DNA of 58,612 bases from Sphingomonas sp. CCH21-G11. Lineage in GTDB: Bacteria > Pseudomonadota > Alphaproteobacteria > Sphingomonadales > Sphingomonadaceae. Shown here piece by piece: positions 38,165 through 46,400 of the stretch. Each line of letters opens with the position of its first letter. The first letter of the stretch is position 1. The notes under the pieces are model-generated. The model was not told the origin of the DNA, made no database searches, and saw only the letters and a program-made list of their open reading frames with translations. A program made the position numbers and the translations under genes. The DNA is taken from positions 1-58,612 of the forward strand of contig NZ_LSHX01000040.1 in NCBI RefSeq assembly GCF_001555965.1, in the 5' to 3' direction.

Positions 38165-39280
38165 TCAGGACTCGGGCGTGTCCGGTTCGATCGGGAATCG
38201 CTGGTCTAGCCAGGCCAGCCAATCATCCTGTAGCGCGTTCAGATCGCGCGGCAGCTCGCCCTTGGGCTCGGCGTTGGCCAGCCATGCCGCCATCGTCTCG
38301 CCGCGGCCAAAAGCTGCACCGATGCGCGCGAAGATTGCCGGATCCTTGGTCCGGGCGACAAGATATTCCGCGGTTAGGGTTGCCTGCAGATAGTAATGAA
38401 TCGCGGATTCGGCGAACTTCTCCGCCTCTGGTCCCGATGATGCCCGGATCATCATCCCTTCTTTTGGCGTCGCGCCCGGATTTTCCTTTTGCATGGCGGC
38501 AATCAGCGCACGTCCGCGCTCGGCCCCCGGATGCGTTGACGCGAAGAAAGCGGGCAGATCGACCAGCGCATTGTCGGGCGCGGTCGACAACGATCCACTT
38601 GCGCGCAGCTTGCGATAGCGGTCCCCGAATTGGCTGATGCGCGGACCCGCCAGATTTTCGGGCTCCATCAGCACGGCCGCCGTTTCGTCCATCCAGTCCG
38701 GCCCGGCACCGCCGTAATGGCCGCCTTCGCGCGCCGTGCCGGGCCAGAATGCTTCGACATACCACATATGCCCCAACTCGTGCGCGATCACGCCCGGCTG
38801 CTGCGCGCCCGCCACGCCCGCACGGCGCGCCTTCACTTTGGTAAGCGCTTCCTGAACCAATGGCTCGCGTGCGTCGGCGGGCATGTCAGCGGTCTGCGCC
38901 TCGACCGCGCGTCGCACCGACGCTTCGATCTGGAGGTCGAATCCCTTTGGCGACAGATAAGGCAATACCGCCGTGAATCCGGCGGCCTTCAACGACGCAA
39001 AGGTCTCCCCGCCCACATTGCCGTCGGTCGTCTCGACGACGGCATAACGCGCGGGCGCACGGTTGAAGCGCGCGCGGAAGCGGCCAACGCCAGCTTCTGC
39101 ATCGGCGAGCAGGAGCTGTGCCCGCGCCGCATCATCCGCGATCGCCACGCCATCGGCTGATTCAGCGCAGGCACGGCTGCCCGCAACTTCCGCCGCCGCG
39201 GCGCACAAGCCGCTGGCGTGAACCGGCAGCGACCCGCCAAATGCCGCAGACAAAACCAATACGAGAGACGTCAAGCGCAA
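38165..39280 (-). CDS. Exported HELGH zinc-metallopeptidase-like protein, copy 1
   Basis: About 371 residues. A signal peptide (LTSLVLVLSAAFGGSLPVHA) precedes a mature domain with HELGH (residues ~167-171 from TTG) and, 28 residues on, DWMDETAAVLME; that arrangement fits gluzincin peptidases. Two cysteines before the domain (C26, C38) match copy 2 and probably form a disulphide. The closest relative in view is the gene at 40516-41610 (shared YAV, VLPYLS/VLPWLS, HYGG..PDW.DE.AAVLME, WLANAEPKG.LPR...). I choose TTG at 39280 because GGAGGG sits six bases upstream; an ATG at 39298 would lie before that site. Family not recognised; substrate unknown. A BlaI-like operator pair overlaps the promoter. 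Confidence 0.75.
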   Translation of the reverse strand: MRLTSLVLVLSAAFGGSLPVHASGLCAAAAEVAGSRACAESADGVAIADDAARAQLLLADAEAGVGRFRARFNRAPARYAVVETTDGNVGGETFASLKAAGFTAVLPYLSPKGFDLQIEASVRRAVEAQTADMPADAREPLVQEALTKVKARRAGVAGAQQPGVIAHELGHMWYVEAFWPGTAREGGHYGGAGPDWMDETAAVLMEPENLAGPRISQFGDRYRKLRASGSLSTAPDNALVDLPAFFASTHPGAERGRALIAAMQKENPGATPKEGMMIRASSGPEAEKFAESAIHYYLQATLTAEYLVARTKDPAIFARIGAAFGRGETMAAWLANAEPKGELPRDLNALQDDWLAWLDQRFPIEPDTPES

Positions 39281-39302
39281 CACACACCCTCCAGCCATAA
39301 GT

Positions 39303-39345
39303 GATTACATCTGTAATCCTGTTTACAGTTGTGGTCGGATGTCAA
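39303..39345 (-). promoter_or_regulatory. Promoter with tandem BlaI/MecI/CopY-like operators for peptidase copy 1
   Basis: GATTACA-TC-TGTAATC (39303-39318) is a perfect dyad; a second, imperfect site GTTTACAGTTGTGGTC lies at 39321-39336, one and a half helical turns away. On the minus strand TTGACA (-35, 39345-39340) is followed about 18 bases later by CAGGAT. The operators thus cover the spacer and the start region. TACA-N2-TGTA is the core recognised by BlaI/MecI/CopY repressors. Confidence 0.7.
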
Positions 39346-39447
39346 GGGGATGGCGAGCCGCCGGATCGTCGTTGATCTCGGGAATGACGTATCCGGCGAT
39401 GGTGACGATGCTATGCAGGTCCCGGCTTTGGCAGGGAAACCGACTCC

Positions 39448-39909
39448 ATGATCTATTTTGAGGATATTGTACCCGGAACGCGTCGTTCCTTTGGCAGCTA
39501 TCTGGTCACGCGCGAGGAAGTGCTGGGCTTTGCCGAACGCTACGACCCGCAACCCTTCCATTTGTCCGACGGCGCGGCTGCGCAAACCCATTTCGGGCGG
39601 CTGGCAGCGAGCGGCTGGCACACCTGTGCGATGACCATGTCGATGCTGGTCAAGCACATGAGCGAGCAGGAGCCCGCCGCGTCGCTGGGCGCGGCGGGGG
39701 TGGACGAACTGCGCTGGCTGAAGCCCGTCTATCCCGGCGACACGCTGCGCTGCGAGACCGAGGTGATGGAGACGCGCGCATCGCGCAGCCGCCCCGAAAT
39801 GGGGACGGTGCGCAACAAGATGACCGTGTTCAACCAGCATGATGAGCCGGTGATGACCTTTACCGCGATCGGGCTCTACCGGACGCGAAGCGGGGCGGCA
39901 GCGGGCTGA
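39448..39909 (+). CDS. MaoC-family hot-dog dehydratase
   Basis: 153 residues. The hydratase 2 motif appears as FAERYDPQPFHLSDGAA (residues ~31-47; Asp and His dyad) followed by FGRLAASGWHTCAM, typical of (R)-specific enoyl-CoA hydratase-like MaoC proteins. Likely role in fatty-acid or acyl-CoA metabolism; substrate unspecified. It is embedded between the two peptidase paralogues but reads the other way, and ends exactly where the convergent lipoprotein gene ends. Confidence 0.9.
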   Translation: MIYFEDIVPGTRRSFGSYLVTREEVLGFAERYDPQPFHLSDGAAAQTHFGRLAASGWHTCAMTMSMLVKHMSEQEPAASLGAAGVDELRWLKPVYPGDTLRCETEVMETRASRSRPEMGTVRNKMTVFNQHDEPVMTFTAIGLYRTRSGAAAG

Positions 39910-40431
39910 TCAATCGCGGCGGTCGCGGCGGTTTTCGCGGCGAAGCGCGCGCCGATCCTGGCGATATTCGCGGCGAAACTCGCGCCGGTCCTGGCGGCGT
40001 TCGGCGCGGAACTCGGGCCGGCTCACCGCGCCGCGGCGGAAATCGGCGCGGTCGTCGCGGCGGTCGCGGCGAAACGCGCGCTCGTCCTGGCGGCGATCGC
40101 GCGTGAAGTCGCGCCAGTTCTCACGGATCTCGCGCCGGTCGCCCCGCCAGCCGCCCCGACGCGCTTCCCAATAGCTGCGCTGCGCGCCGTTCCAGCGATA
40201 GGGCCGACGATAGCTGTCATAGACGAAATACCCGCTGCCGGGATAATAGAAGCCGTCATGCCAGCCCCAATAAGGATCGCCGAACCCGCTGGCATATCCC
40301 GGGCCGTAAGCGCCGGCGACGCCATAACCGACCGACACGCCGCCATAGCCATAATCATTGCCGTAACAGGCACTGAGTCCGACCGCCGCCACCGCAACGA
40401 GGCCGATCGTCTTGATCCGCGAAATCCACAT
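39910..40431 (-). CDS. Lipoprotein with Gly/Tyr-rich and Arg/Asp-repeat regions
   Basis: 173 residues. Signal with lipobox (IGLVAVAAVGLSAC), then a Gly/Tyr-rich segment (YGYGGVSVGYGVAGAYGPGY), a middle containing WGWHDGFYYPGSGYFVYD and RWNGAQRSYWEARRGGW, and a C-terminal ~80 residues of degenerate RRDRRxxRR/RRENRRD repeats. Similar short exported proteins exist in sphingomonads without known function. The charged tail may bind nucleic acid, peptidoglycan or polyanions (speculative). ATG at 40431 (MWISRIKTIGL) is preferred to an ATG nine bases upstream. Confidence 0.7.
   Translation of the reverse strand: MWISRIKTIGLVAVAAVGLSACYGNDYGYGGVSVGYGVAGAYGPGYASGFGDPYWGWHDGFYYPGSGYFVYDSYRRPYRWNGAQRSYWEARRGGWRGDRREIRENWRDFTRDRRQDERAFRRDRRDDRADFRRGAVSRPEFRAERRQDRREFRREYRQDRRALRRENRRDRRD
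39913..40130. repeat. Degenerate tandem repeat encoding the Arg/Asp tail
   Basis: The plus strand reads as imperfect units of GGCGGTCGCGGCGG/GGCGATCGCG/CGGCGAAACTCGCGCC about 12-18 bases long. It encodes the RRD/RRE-rich tail of the adjacent lipoprotein and is likely to vary in length between strains. Confidence 0.65.
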
Positions 40432-40515
40432 CGCATCCACTCCAGGAAGTTCTTGAGGAAATTAAAGCACTTGGTGATTGAACCGATGCTGAACCCCCTG
40501 GAGCCGGAGCGCCGA

Positions 40516-41610
40516 TCAGCTTGTCGGAAAGCGTTGATCGAGCCAGGCGAGCCAGTCGGCCTGCATCGCCTTCAACTCGCGCGGCAGCGTGCCCTTGGGC
40601 TCGGCATTGGCCAGCCACTGCTCGATCGTTTCGCCGCGGACAAAGGCTTCGGCGATGCGCGCGAAGATCTGGCGGTCGCCGGTCCGCTCGACCAGGTACT
40701 GGGAGGCAACGGCCGACTGGAGGTAGAAGCGCACACCTCCCTCGGCGATCTTGCGGGCCTCTTCGCCCGAGATCACCCGAAAACTGTCATTGCTCGATCT
40801 GATTCCGGCATTCTTGTTTAGCTGTTGGACCTGCTGGTGAGCCGGATGGGTTTCTGAGAAAAAATTGTTCAGGTCGATCATCAGTTTCGTGTTCTCATCC
40901 GCATTTGTCGGATCGGCGCGATAGCGATTGTATCGCTGAGCAAATTGCTTAACGCGGTCGTCGATGCTGTCCGGGGCTTCCATCAGCACCGCGGCCATTT
41001 CGTCCAGCCAATCCGGGCTTGGCCCACCATAATGCTTGTCTTCGCTCAGCGTCGAATTGGGCCAGTACCCTTGCCAATACCAGTAATGACCCAGCTCGTG
41101 CGAGACGGCGGCAAGCTCGATACGCGCACGCGTGGCCGGACTCATCTGACGATCGACGGCAGTTTGCACGGCGACATCAATCTCGGTCTGCGGGCGGCCG
41201 ACCATTTGCGCCGACACCCCGCGGCGGATCGACGCTTCGACCTGCGCACGATATGTCCGGTCGGAGAGCCACGGCAGCACCACCGGGAATCCGCCCTTGC
41301 GCAGCCCCGCGACGCTTTCCCTTGAAACCAGTCCTTTAGCTGCTTCAGCGACCGCATAACGGAGAGGTTGCCGACCGAAATTCGCCTTGAACCGCTCAAC
41401 GCCGCCCTCAGCCAGCTCAAGCAGCCGCCGGGCGCGGGCGGCATTGCTCGCCAGCGCCACGCCGTTGGCGCTTTCTACGCATTCTAGATCAGGCAGGATC
41501 GAACTGGCCTGATCGCAGAGCCTGGCCTGTCCGGCCAAAGCAGGGGCGCTTGAACACGCGATCGCGCTCAGCGCCAGCACGATACGGCCAACCGGTCGAG
41601 AAAGAGACAT
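40516..41610 (-). CDS. Exported HELGH zinc-metallopeptidase-like protein, copy 2
   Basis: 364 residues with a signal peptide (IVLALSAIACSSAPALA). The active-site-like motif HELGHYWYWQGYW is at residues 171-183, with the third ligand candidate in DWLDEMAAVLME near 204. Two cysteines (C32, C44) align with copy 1. The C-terminal WLANAEPKGTLPRELKAMQ is shared with copy 1. ATG 41610 has GGAGG six to seven bases upstream. Part of the gene, about 40790-40940, is noticeably AT-richer than the surroundings. Paralogues with a common operator type imply coregulation. Probable role in envelope protein turnover or stress; not demonstrated. Confidence 0.78.
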   Translation of the reverse strand: MSLSRPVGRIVLALSAIACSSAPALAGQARLCDQASSILPDLECVESANGVALASNAARARRLLELAEGGVERFKANFGRQPLRYAVAEAAKGLVSRESVAGLRKGGFPVVLPWLSDRTYRAQVEASIRRGVSAQMVGRPQTEIDVAVQTAVDRQMSPATRARIELAAVSHELGHYWYWQGYWPNSTLSEDKHYGGPSPDWLDEMAAVLMEAPDSIDDRVKQFAQRYNRYRADPTNADENTKLMIDLNNFFSETHPAHQQVQQLNKNAGIRSSNDSFRVISGEEARKIAEGGVRFYLQSAVASQYLVERTGDRQIFARIAEAFVRGETIEQWLANAEPKGTLPRELKAMQADWLAWLDQRFPTS

Positions 41611-41631
41611 TCATCCTCCATCGCTAAAACT

Positions 41632-41680
41632 GACTACAGTTGTAGTCGTTAGCGATGTAGCGATGACTACAGATGTAGTC
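41632..41680 (-). promoter_or_regulatory. Promoter with two perfect BlaI/MecI/CopY-like operators for peptidase copy 2
   Basis: GACTACA-GT-TGTAGTC (41632-41647) and GACTACA-GA-TGTAGTC (41665-41680) are perfect dyads 33 bases apart, three helical turns. On the minus strand TTGACT (-35) overlaps the distal operator and, 17 bases on, TACATC (-10) lies between the two; the proximal operator covers the start region. This is the classical double-operator layout of BlaI-type repression. Confidence 0.8.
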
Positions 41681-41707
41681 AATAATGTGTGGGGGTGCGG
41701 TTCTGCC

Positions 41708-42244
41708 TCAATGCCCCTCGAACGCGACCAGCGCGTGGACGGCGATCCCATCGCTGCGCAGTGCATCGGCCCCGCCCAGTTCGGGCAGGTCGATGACGAA
41801 AGCGGCCTGGGTGACGACCGCGCCGGCCTTGCGCAGCAGGCGGACGGCGGCGCGGGCGGTGCCGCCGGTGGCGATCAAATCGTCGACCAGCAGCACGCGC
41901 GCGCCGGGCACCAGCGCGTCGGCGTGAATCGCGATGCGGTCGGTGCCGTATTCGAGCGCGTAATCCTCCGCGATCGTCGCGCCGGGCAGCTTGCCGTCCT
42001 TGCGGATCAGGAGCACGCCCGCCCCCAGCGCGAGCGCCAGCGCGGGGGCGAAGACGAAACCGCGCGCCTCGATGCCCGCGACCAGATCGACCGGACCGTC
42101 GACCCCGGCCAGCAGCCGCTCGACCGTCAGTGCCAGCCCCTCGCCGTCGAGGAGCAGCGTGGTGATGTCGCGGAACTGGATGCCGGGCTTTGGAAAATCC
42201 GGGATGGTGCGAATGCGGCTGCGGATGTCGTGATTGTCGCTCAT
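41708..42244 (-). CDS. apt: Adenine phosphoribosyltransferase
   Basis: 178 residues; makes AMP from adenine and PRPP. The N-terminal RIRTIPDFPKPGIQFRDITT and the PRPP-binding VLLVDDLIATGGTARAAV (near residue 125) are diagnostic. ATG at 42244 (MSDNHDIRSR) chosen over an in-frame upstream start that would read through the terminator of petC. Reads in the same direction as petABC but is separated from it by an intrinsic terminator. Confidence 0.96.
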   Translation of the reverse strand: MSDNHDIRSRIRTIPDFPKPGIQFRDITTLLLDGEGLALTVERLLAGVDGPVDLVAGIEARGFVFAPALALALGAGVLLIRKDGKLPGATIAEDYALEYGTDRIAIHADALVPGARVLLVDDLIATGGTARAAVRLLRKAGAVVTQAAFVIDLPELGGADALRSDGIAVHALVAFEGH

Positions 42245-42260
42245 GTCGATGTCGCCCCCC

Positions 42261-42296
42261 GGAAACGAAAACACCCCGGCCAGCCGACCGGGGTGC
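42261..42296 (-). terminator. Intrinsic terminator after petC
   Basis: On the minus strand CACCCCGG and CCGGGGTG form a stem (42295-42272) around TCGGCTGG, followed by TTTTCGTTT. It lies between petC and apt, so it should end the petABC transcript. Confidence 0.8.
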
Positions 42297-42351
42297 TTTC
42301 AGCCTTGCCCAAGCCAGGCGCGCGCCGCAAGCGGGCGCGCGCCGGTCGGTC

Positions 42352-43185
42352 TCAATGCTTCACGTCGCGCCAGATGTTGCGATAGGCACCATAGGCCAGC
42401 GCGGTGAAAATCAGGATGAAGATGATCGCGGCAAGACCCGCCTGGTGCCGCACTTCGAGCTTGGGCTCCGCGGTCCAGACGAGGAAGGCGGCGACGTCCT
42501 TGGACATCTGGTCGATGGTCGGGTTGGTCCCGTCGGCATAGGTCACCTGACCATCCGCGGCGAGCGGCGGCGCCATCGCCAGATTGAGCGTCGGGAAATA
42601 GGGGTTGTGGTTCAGCCCCTCCGGCACGGTGAAGTCGGGAAACTTCTTGAGCAGCTCGGCCGACGGATCGCGATAGCCGGTCAGCAGCGAATAGATGTAA
42701 TCCGCGCCGCCTTCGCGCGCCTTGGCCATCAGCGAGAGATCCGGCGGGATCGCGTTATTGTTGGCCGCCCGCGCCGCGACGTCATTGGCCCAGGGCGACG
42801 GGAAATGGTCGGCGGGCGTGTTCTTGCGAGTCGCCGCTTCGCCGGTTTCCGGGTTCACCGATGCCTGTTCGACCGCCCACTGGTCGGCGATCGCCTTCAC
42901 TTCGGCCTCGTTGTAGCCGAGCGCGGTCAGGTCGCGGAATGACACCAGCTTGAGCGAGTGGCAGGCCGAGCAGACTTCCTTGTAAACCTGGAAGCCGCGC
43001 TGGAGCTGGGCGAGGTCGAACTTGCCCATCATGCCGTCGGACGACAGGTTGGCGTGGCGGGGTTCGAGATGGAATTCCTCCGCCGCCGATTCCTCGGCCG
43101 GCTCCGCCATCAGCGAGCCGGCCAGGCCCAGCACCAGCACGAAGGCGAAGCCCAGGCCGATCAGGATCGAAATGATGCGAGTCAT
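42352..43185 (-). CDS. petC: Cytochrome c1 of the bc1 complex
   Basis: 277 residues. N-terminal signal/anchor (IISILIGLGFAFVLVLGLAG), haem c motif CSACH in VYKEVCSACHSLKLVSFRDL near residue 55, sixth-ligand Met region PTLNLAMAPPL near 205, and a C-terminal membrane anchor (LAAIIFILIFTALAYGAY). It accepts electrons from the Rieske protein and passes them to soluble or membrane cytochrome c. ATG 43185 is preferred to a TTG six bases upstream. Third gene of petABC. Confidence 0.96.
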   Translation of the reverse strand: MTRIISILIGLGFAFVLVLGLAGSLMAEPAEESAAEEFHLEPRHANLSSDGMMGKFDLAQLQRGFQVYKEVCSACHSLKLVSFRDLTALGYNEAEVKAIADQWAVEQASVNPETGEAATRKNTPADHFPSPWANDVAARAANNNAIPPDLSLMAKAREGGADYIYSLLTGYRDPSAELLKKFPDFTVPEGLNHNPYFPTLNLAMAPPLAADGQVTYADGTNPTIDQMSKDVAAFLVWTAEPKLEVRHQAGLAAIIFILIFTALAYGAYRNIWRDVKH

Positions 43186-43200
43186 CGTCAATGGGGTCCT

Positions 43201-44514
43201 TTATTCGGCCGGAACCGGCTGGGCGCTGCCGCCGCCGATCGCGCTCTTGGTCGGGCCGGTGCCGCCTTCGCCCTTCAGCACCGCTTCGGTAATCGAATTG
43301 GGCAGCGGGCGCGGCCGCTCCATCATCGACACGAGCGGCAGCAGGACGAGGAAGTGGATGAAATAATAGGTGGTCGCCACCTGACCCAGGATGACGTTGC
43401 GCGTCGTCGCCTCCGCCCCGCCGACAAAGCCGAGCAGGAAGACATCGGCGACCAGCACGAAGAACAGGACGCGATACACCGGCCGGAAATTGGACGAACG
43501 CACCGGCGAGCTGTCGAGCCAGGGCAGGAAGAACAGGAGCAGGATCGAGCCGAACATCGCGACCACGCCCCACAGCTTCGCCGGCAGGATGAAGTCGACG
43601 GTGAACGACTTCAGGATCGCGTAGAAGGGCAGGAAATACCATTCGGGCACGATGTGCGCGGGCGTCGAAAGCGGGTTCGCCTGGATGTAATTGTCCGGGT
43701 GACCGAGCAGATTCGGCTGGAAGAAGATCAGGAAGGCGAAGACGAGCAGGAACACGCCCAGCCCGAAGCCGTCCTTCGCGGTGTAATAGGGGTGGAAGGG
43801 CACAGTGTCCTGCGGCCCCTTCACCTCGACGCCGGTCGGGTTGTTCGACCCCGGAATGTGCAGCGCCCAGATGTGCATCACGATCACGCCCGCGATCACG
43901 AAGGGCAGCAGATAGTGGAGCGAGAAGAAGCGGTTGAGCGCAGCCGCATCCGGCGCATAGCCGCCGAGCAGCCAGATGCGCAGCGTTTCGCCGACCAGGG
44001 GGATCGCCGAGAAGAAGCCGGTGATGACCTGCGCCCCCCAGAAGCTCATCTGGCCCCAGGGAAGCACATAGCCCATGAACGCGGTCGCCATCATCAGCAG
44101 GAAGATGACCACGCCGAGCAGCCAGATCATCTCGCGCGGGGCCTTGTACGACCCGTAGTAGAGCCCGCGCGCCATGTGGATGTAAACGACGATGAAGAAC
44201 ATCGACGCGCCGTTGGCGTGGGCATAGCGCAGGAACCAGCCCTGATTGACGTCGCGCATGATGTGTTCGACCGACGAGAACGCGGTGTTCACGTCCGTCG
44301 AATAATGCATGGCGAGCACGATGCCCGAGATGATCTGGATCGCGAGCGCGGCACCCGCGAGCACGCCGAAATTCCAGAAGTAATTGAGGTTGCGCGGCAC
44401 CGGATAACCCGCGCCGACCGCGCCATAGACCAGGCGCGGGAGCGGCAGGCGCTCATCCAGCCACTTGGTGAAGCCGCTCTTCGGCTCGTACTGCTTTGCC
44501 CAGGGAAAGCTCAT
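43201..44514 (-). CDS. petB: Cytochrome b of the bc1 complex
   Basis: 437 residues with eight or more membrane helices. It carries the haem ligands in the second helix ([17 protein letters not shown]) and the fourth ([20 protein letters not shown]), the quinol-site PEWY motif ([13 protein letters not shown] near 275), and a bacterial C-terminal extension. ATG 44514 ([11 protein letters not shown]) is the start; the longer frame upstream overlaps petA and is not coding. It lies between petA and petC. Confidence 0.97.
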   Translation of the reverse strand: MSFPWAKQYEPKSGFTKWLDERLPLPRLVYGAVGAGYPVPRNLNYFWNFGVLAGAALAIQIISGIVLAMHYSTDVNTAFSSVEHIMRDVNQGWFLRYAHANGASMFFIVVYIHMARGLYYGSYKAPREMIWLLGVVIFLLMMATAFMGYVLPWGQMSFWGAQVITGFFSAIPLVGETLRIWLLGGYAPDAAALNRFFSLHYLLPFVIAGVIVMHIWALHIPGSNNPTGVEVKGPQDTVPFHPYYTAKDGFGLGVFLLVFAFLIFFQPNLLGHPDNYIQANPLSTPAHIVPEWYFLPFYAILKSFTVDFILPAKLWGVVAMFGSILLLFFLPWLDSSPVRSSNFRPVYRVLFFVLVADVFLLGFVGGAEATTRNVILGQVATTYYFIHFLVLLPLVSMMERPRPLPNSITEAVLKGEGGTGPTKSAIGGGSAQPVPAE

Positions 44515-44542
44515 CGCGTCGATCCTTTGATCCCTAGTGTGC

Positions 44543-45124
44543 TCAACCGACCACGATCGTCGTGTCGGAGGTAAAGGTATATTCGGGCACCGCCAGATTG
44601 GTCGGTGCCGGGCCCGAACGGATGCGGCCCGCGGTGTCATAGGCCGAGCCGTGGCACGGGCAGAAATAACCGCCGAACGGCCCCTTGTTTTCGCCCTCGC
44701 CCGCGCCCAGCGGCACGCAGCCCAGATGGGTGCAGACGCCCAGCGTCACCAGCCAGTTCTGCTTGCCCTCCTTGGTCCGCTGCGCCAGCGTCTGCGGATC
44801 GCGCAGCTCGCTCATCGGTGCGGAATTGGCGGCGGCGATTTCCTGCGGCGTCAGGTTGCGCACGAACAGCGGCTGCTTGCGAAAGCTCGCCTTGATCGCC
44901 TGGCCCGGCTGCACCGGCGACAGGTCGACCTCGGTCGAGGATTGCGCCAGCACGTCGGCCGACGGGTTCATCGAGTTAATCAGCGGCAGCGCGATCACGC
45001 CCGCACCGACCCCCGCAAACGCCACCGCGCCGATCGACAGATAGTCGCGGCGGCGGGGATTTTCGATCGGATCGTCGTGCTTCGCGTGCGAGTCGCCGAC
45101 GGCAGCCTGTTCAACCGTAGCCAT
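44543..45124 (-). CDS. petA: Rieske iron-sulphur subunit of the bc1 complex
   Basis: 193 residues. A twin-arginine signal/anchor ([20 protein letters not shown]) precedes the Rieske domain with the two cluster-binding boxes CTHLGC (near residue 133) and CPCHGSAYD (near 155). First gene of the petABC operon; promoter probably lies in the 209-bp space to trmL, which reads the other way. Confidence 0.97.
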   Translation of the reverse strand: MATVEQAAVGDSHAKHDDPIENPRRRDYLSIGAVAFAGVGAGVIALPLINSMNPSADVLAQSSTEVDLSPVQPGQAIKASFRKQPLFVRNLTPQEIAAANSAPMSELRDPQTLAQRTKEGKQNWLVTLGVCTHLGCVPLGAGEGENKGPFGGYFCPCHGSAYDTAGRIRSGPAPTNLAVPEYTFTSDTTIVVG

Positions 45125-45333
45125 TCATCAAGCCCTTGAACTTACGTAAGCGGCGGGGATTCGCCGCGTGGAAGAAGCCGGCGCAGCATTCATGGCACGC
45201 ACGGCCGCAAACCGGGTCGTTGGCGGCCTGTTAGCCGGTGCCGATCGGCTTTGCCAATAGCAATTTGACGAGTCCGTGACAGGGCGGCGGACCGCACTTG
45301 CCGCCCCGTCCCCGCCGATCCTATGGCGGCGCG

Positions 45334-45786
45334 ATGCGGATCGCGCTCTTTCAACCGGAAATCGCCGGCAATGTCGGCACCATCCTGCGGCTGGGGGCGT
45401 GCTTCGCCACGCCGGTCGACCTGATCGAACCGCTGGGCTTTCCGTTCTCCGACCGCGCGCTGGCGCGGGCGGGCATGGATTATCGCGATGCCGCACAGGT
45501 GACGCGCCATGTCGACTGGCCGGCGTTCCGTCCGACGGTGCCCGGCCGGCTGGTGCTGCTGACCACGCGCGCAACGCTGACGCTGCCGGCGATGCGGTTC
45601 CAGCCCGACGACACGCTGCTGATGGGATCGGAAAGCGCGGGCGTACCCGATCATGTCCACGCCGCATGCGACGCGGCCGTCCGCATCCCGATGCGCGCGG
45701 GATGCCGGTCGCTGAACGTCGCGGTCGCGACGGGGATCGCGCTGGCCGAGGCGCTTCGGCAGACGGAAACATGGCCCGAGACATGA
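45334..45786 (+). CDS. trmL: tRNA (cytidine(34)-2'-O)-methyltransferase TrmL
   Basis: 150-residue SPOUT methyltransferase modifying the wobble base of tRNA-Leu. MRIALFQPEIAGNVGTILRL, LIEPLGFPFSDRALARAGMD, LLMGSESAGVPD and LNVAVATGIALAE match the knotted SAM-binding fold. ATG at 45334; in-frame upstream residues are not family-like. Next to the bc1 genes and hemF, as in many alphaproteobacteria. Confidence 0.94.
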   Translation: MRIALFQPEIAGNVGTILRLGACFATPVDLIEPLGFPFSDRALARAGMDYRDAAQVTRHVDWPAFRPTVPGRLVLLTTRATLTLPAMRFQPDDTLLMGSESAGVPDHVHAACDAAVRIPMRAGCRSLNVAVATGIALAEALRQTETWPET

Positions 45787-45866
45787 CAGCGGCGATACGC
45801 GCCCTGTAACATTATATCGATACGGCCACTGGTCTATGCCCGGGCCGGGTTCAGGGAGATGGTACG

Positions 45867-46331
45867 ATGGGATCCTTCAACGGCAAGCGCCACGTGGCGT
45901 CATGGGCACTGCCGGTGCTGATCGCCATGACCGCGACAGGGGCGGTTGCCGCAATGGCCCGCACTCCGGATGCCCGTACGATACCCGCGGATCATCGCGT
46001 CAGCTTCACGATCGAACATCGCGGCATGCAGCTCGGCGCGCCGACGCTGAACGTGGTGCCGGGGCGACGCGCCGAGATCGCGGTCGGTGGCGCGCATGGC
46101 TACCGCCTCGCAACGACGCTGCACGCGGTTGCGGGCGCCGCGACGCCGCAGTTCCGACTGGAAACCGAAATCGCCCTGGCCGACGCTAGCGGCTTTCGCG
46201 TGGTCGCCACCCCCGTCCTGACGCTCGCCGCCGGGCGCGCCGTGACGATCGAAACGCGCAGCGGCGATGGCCCGGGCGATGTGCTGCGGGTCAGTGCAAC
46301 GGTCGAAGCCTTACCATCTTCTGGAAACTGA
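45867..46331 (+). CDS. Small exported protein of unknown function
   Basis: 154 residues with a signal peptide (WALPVLIAMTATGAVAAMA). The mature part is probably all beta (HRVSFTIEHRGMQLGAPTLN, VVATPVLTLAAGRAVTIETR), reminiscent of small periplasmic proteins without cysteines or metal-binding clusters. GGGAG eight bases before ATG 45867. I do not recognise a family. It sits between trmL and hemF in the same direction. Confidence 0.65.
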   Translation: MGSFNGKRHVASWALPVLIAMTATGAVAAMARTPDARTIPADHRVSFTIEHRGMQLGAPTLNVVPGRRAEIAVGGAHGYRLATTLHAVAGAATPQFRLETEIALADASGFRVVATPVLTLAAGRAVTIETRSGDGPGDVLRVSATVEALPSSGN

Positions 46332-46400
46332 GCGGGCCCCCGCCGCAACCGCAAGCTTCCGCTCGACTTTGCGTCGGGGTGCGCGATATGGATCGCGGCC

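Noticed and set aside
40516..41610. Second peptidase as a recent tandem duplicate
   Set aside because: The two copies are clearly paralogous but differ at most positions and have other genes between them, so the duplication is old; a recent duplication is not supported.
42958..44574. 538-residue plus-strand ORF opposite petB/petC
   Set aside because: Extremely charged low-complexity translation; cytochrome b and c1 on the minus strand are unambiguous.
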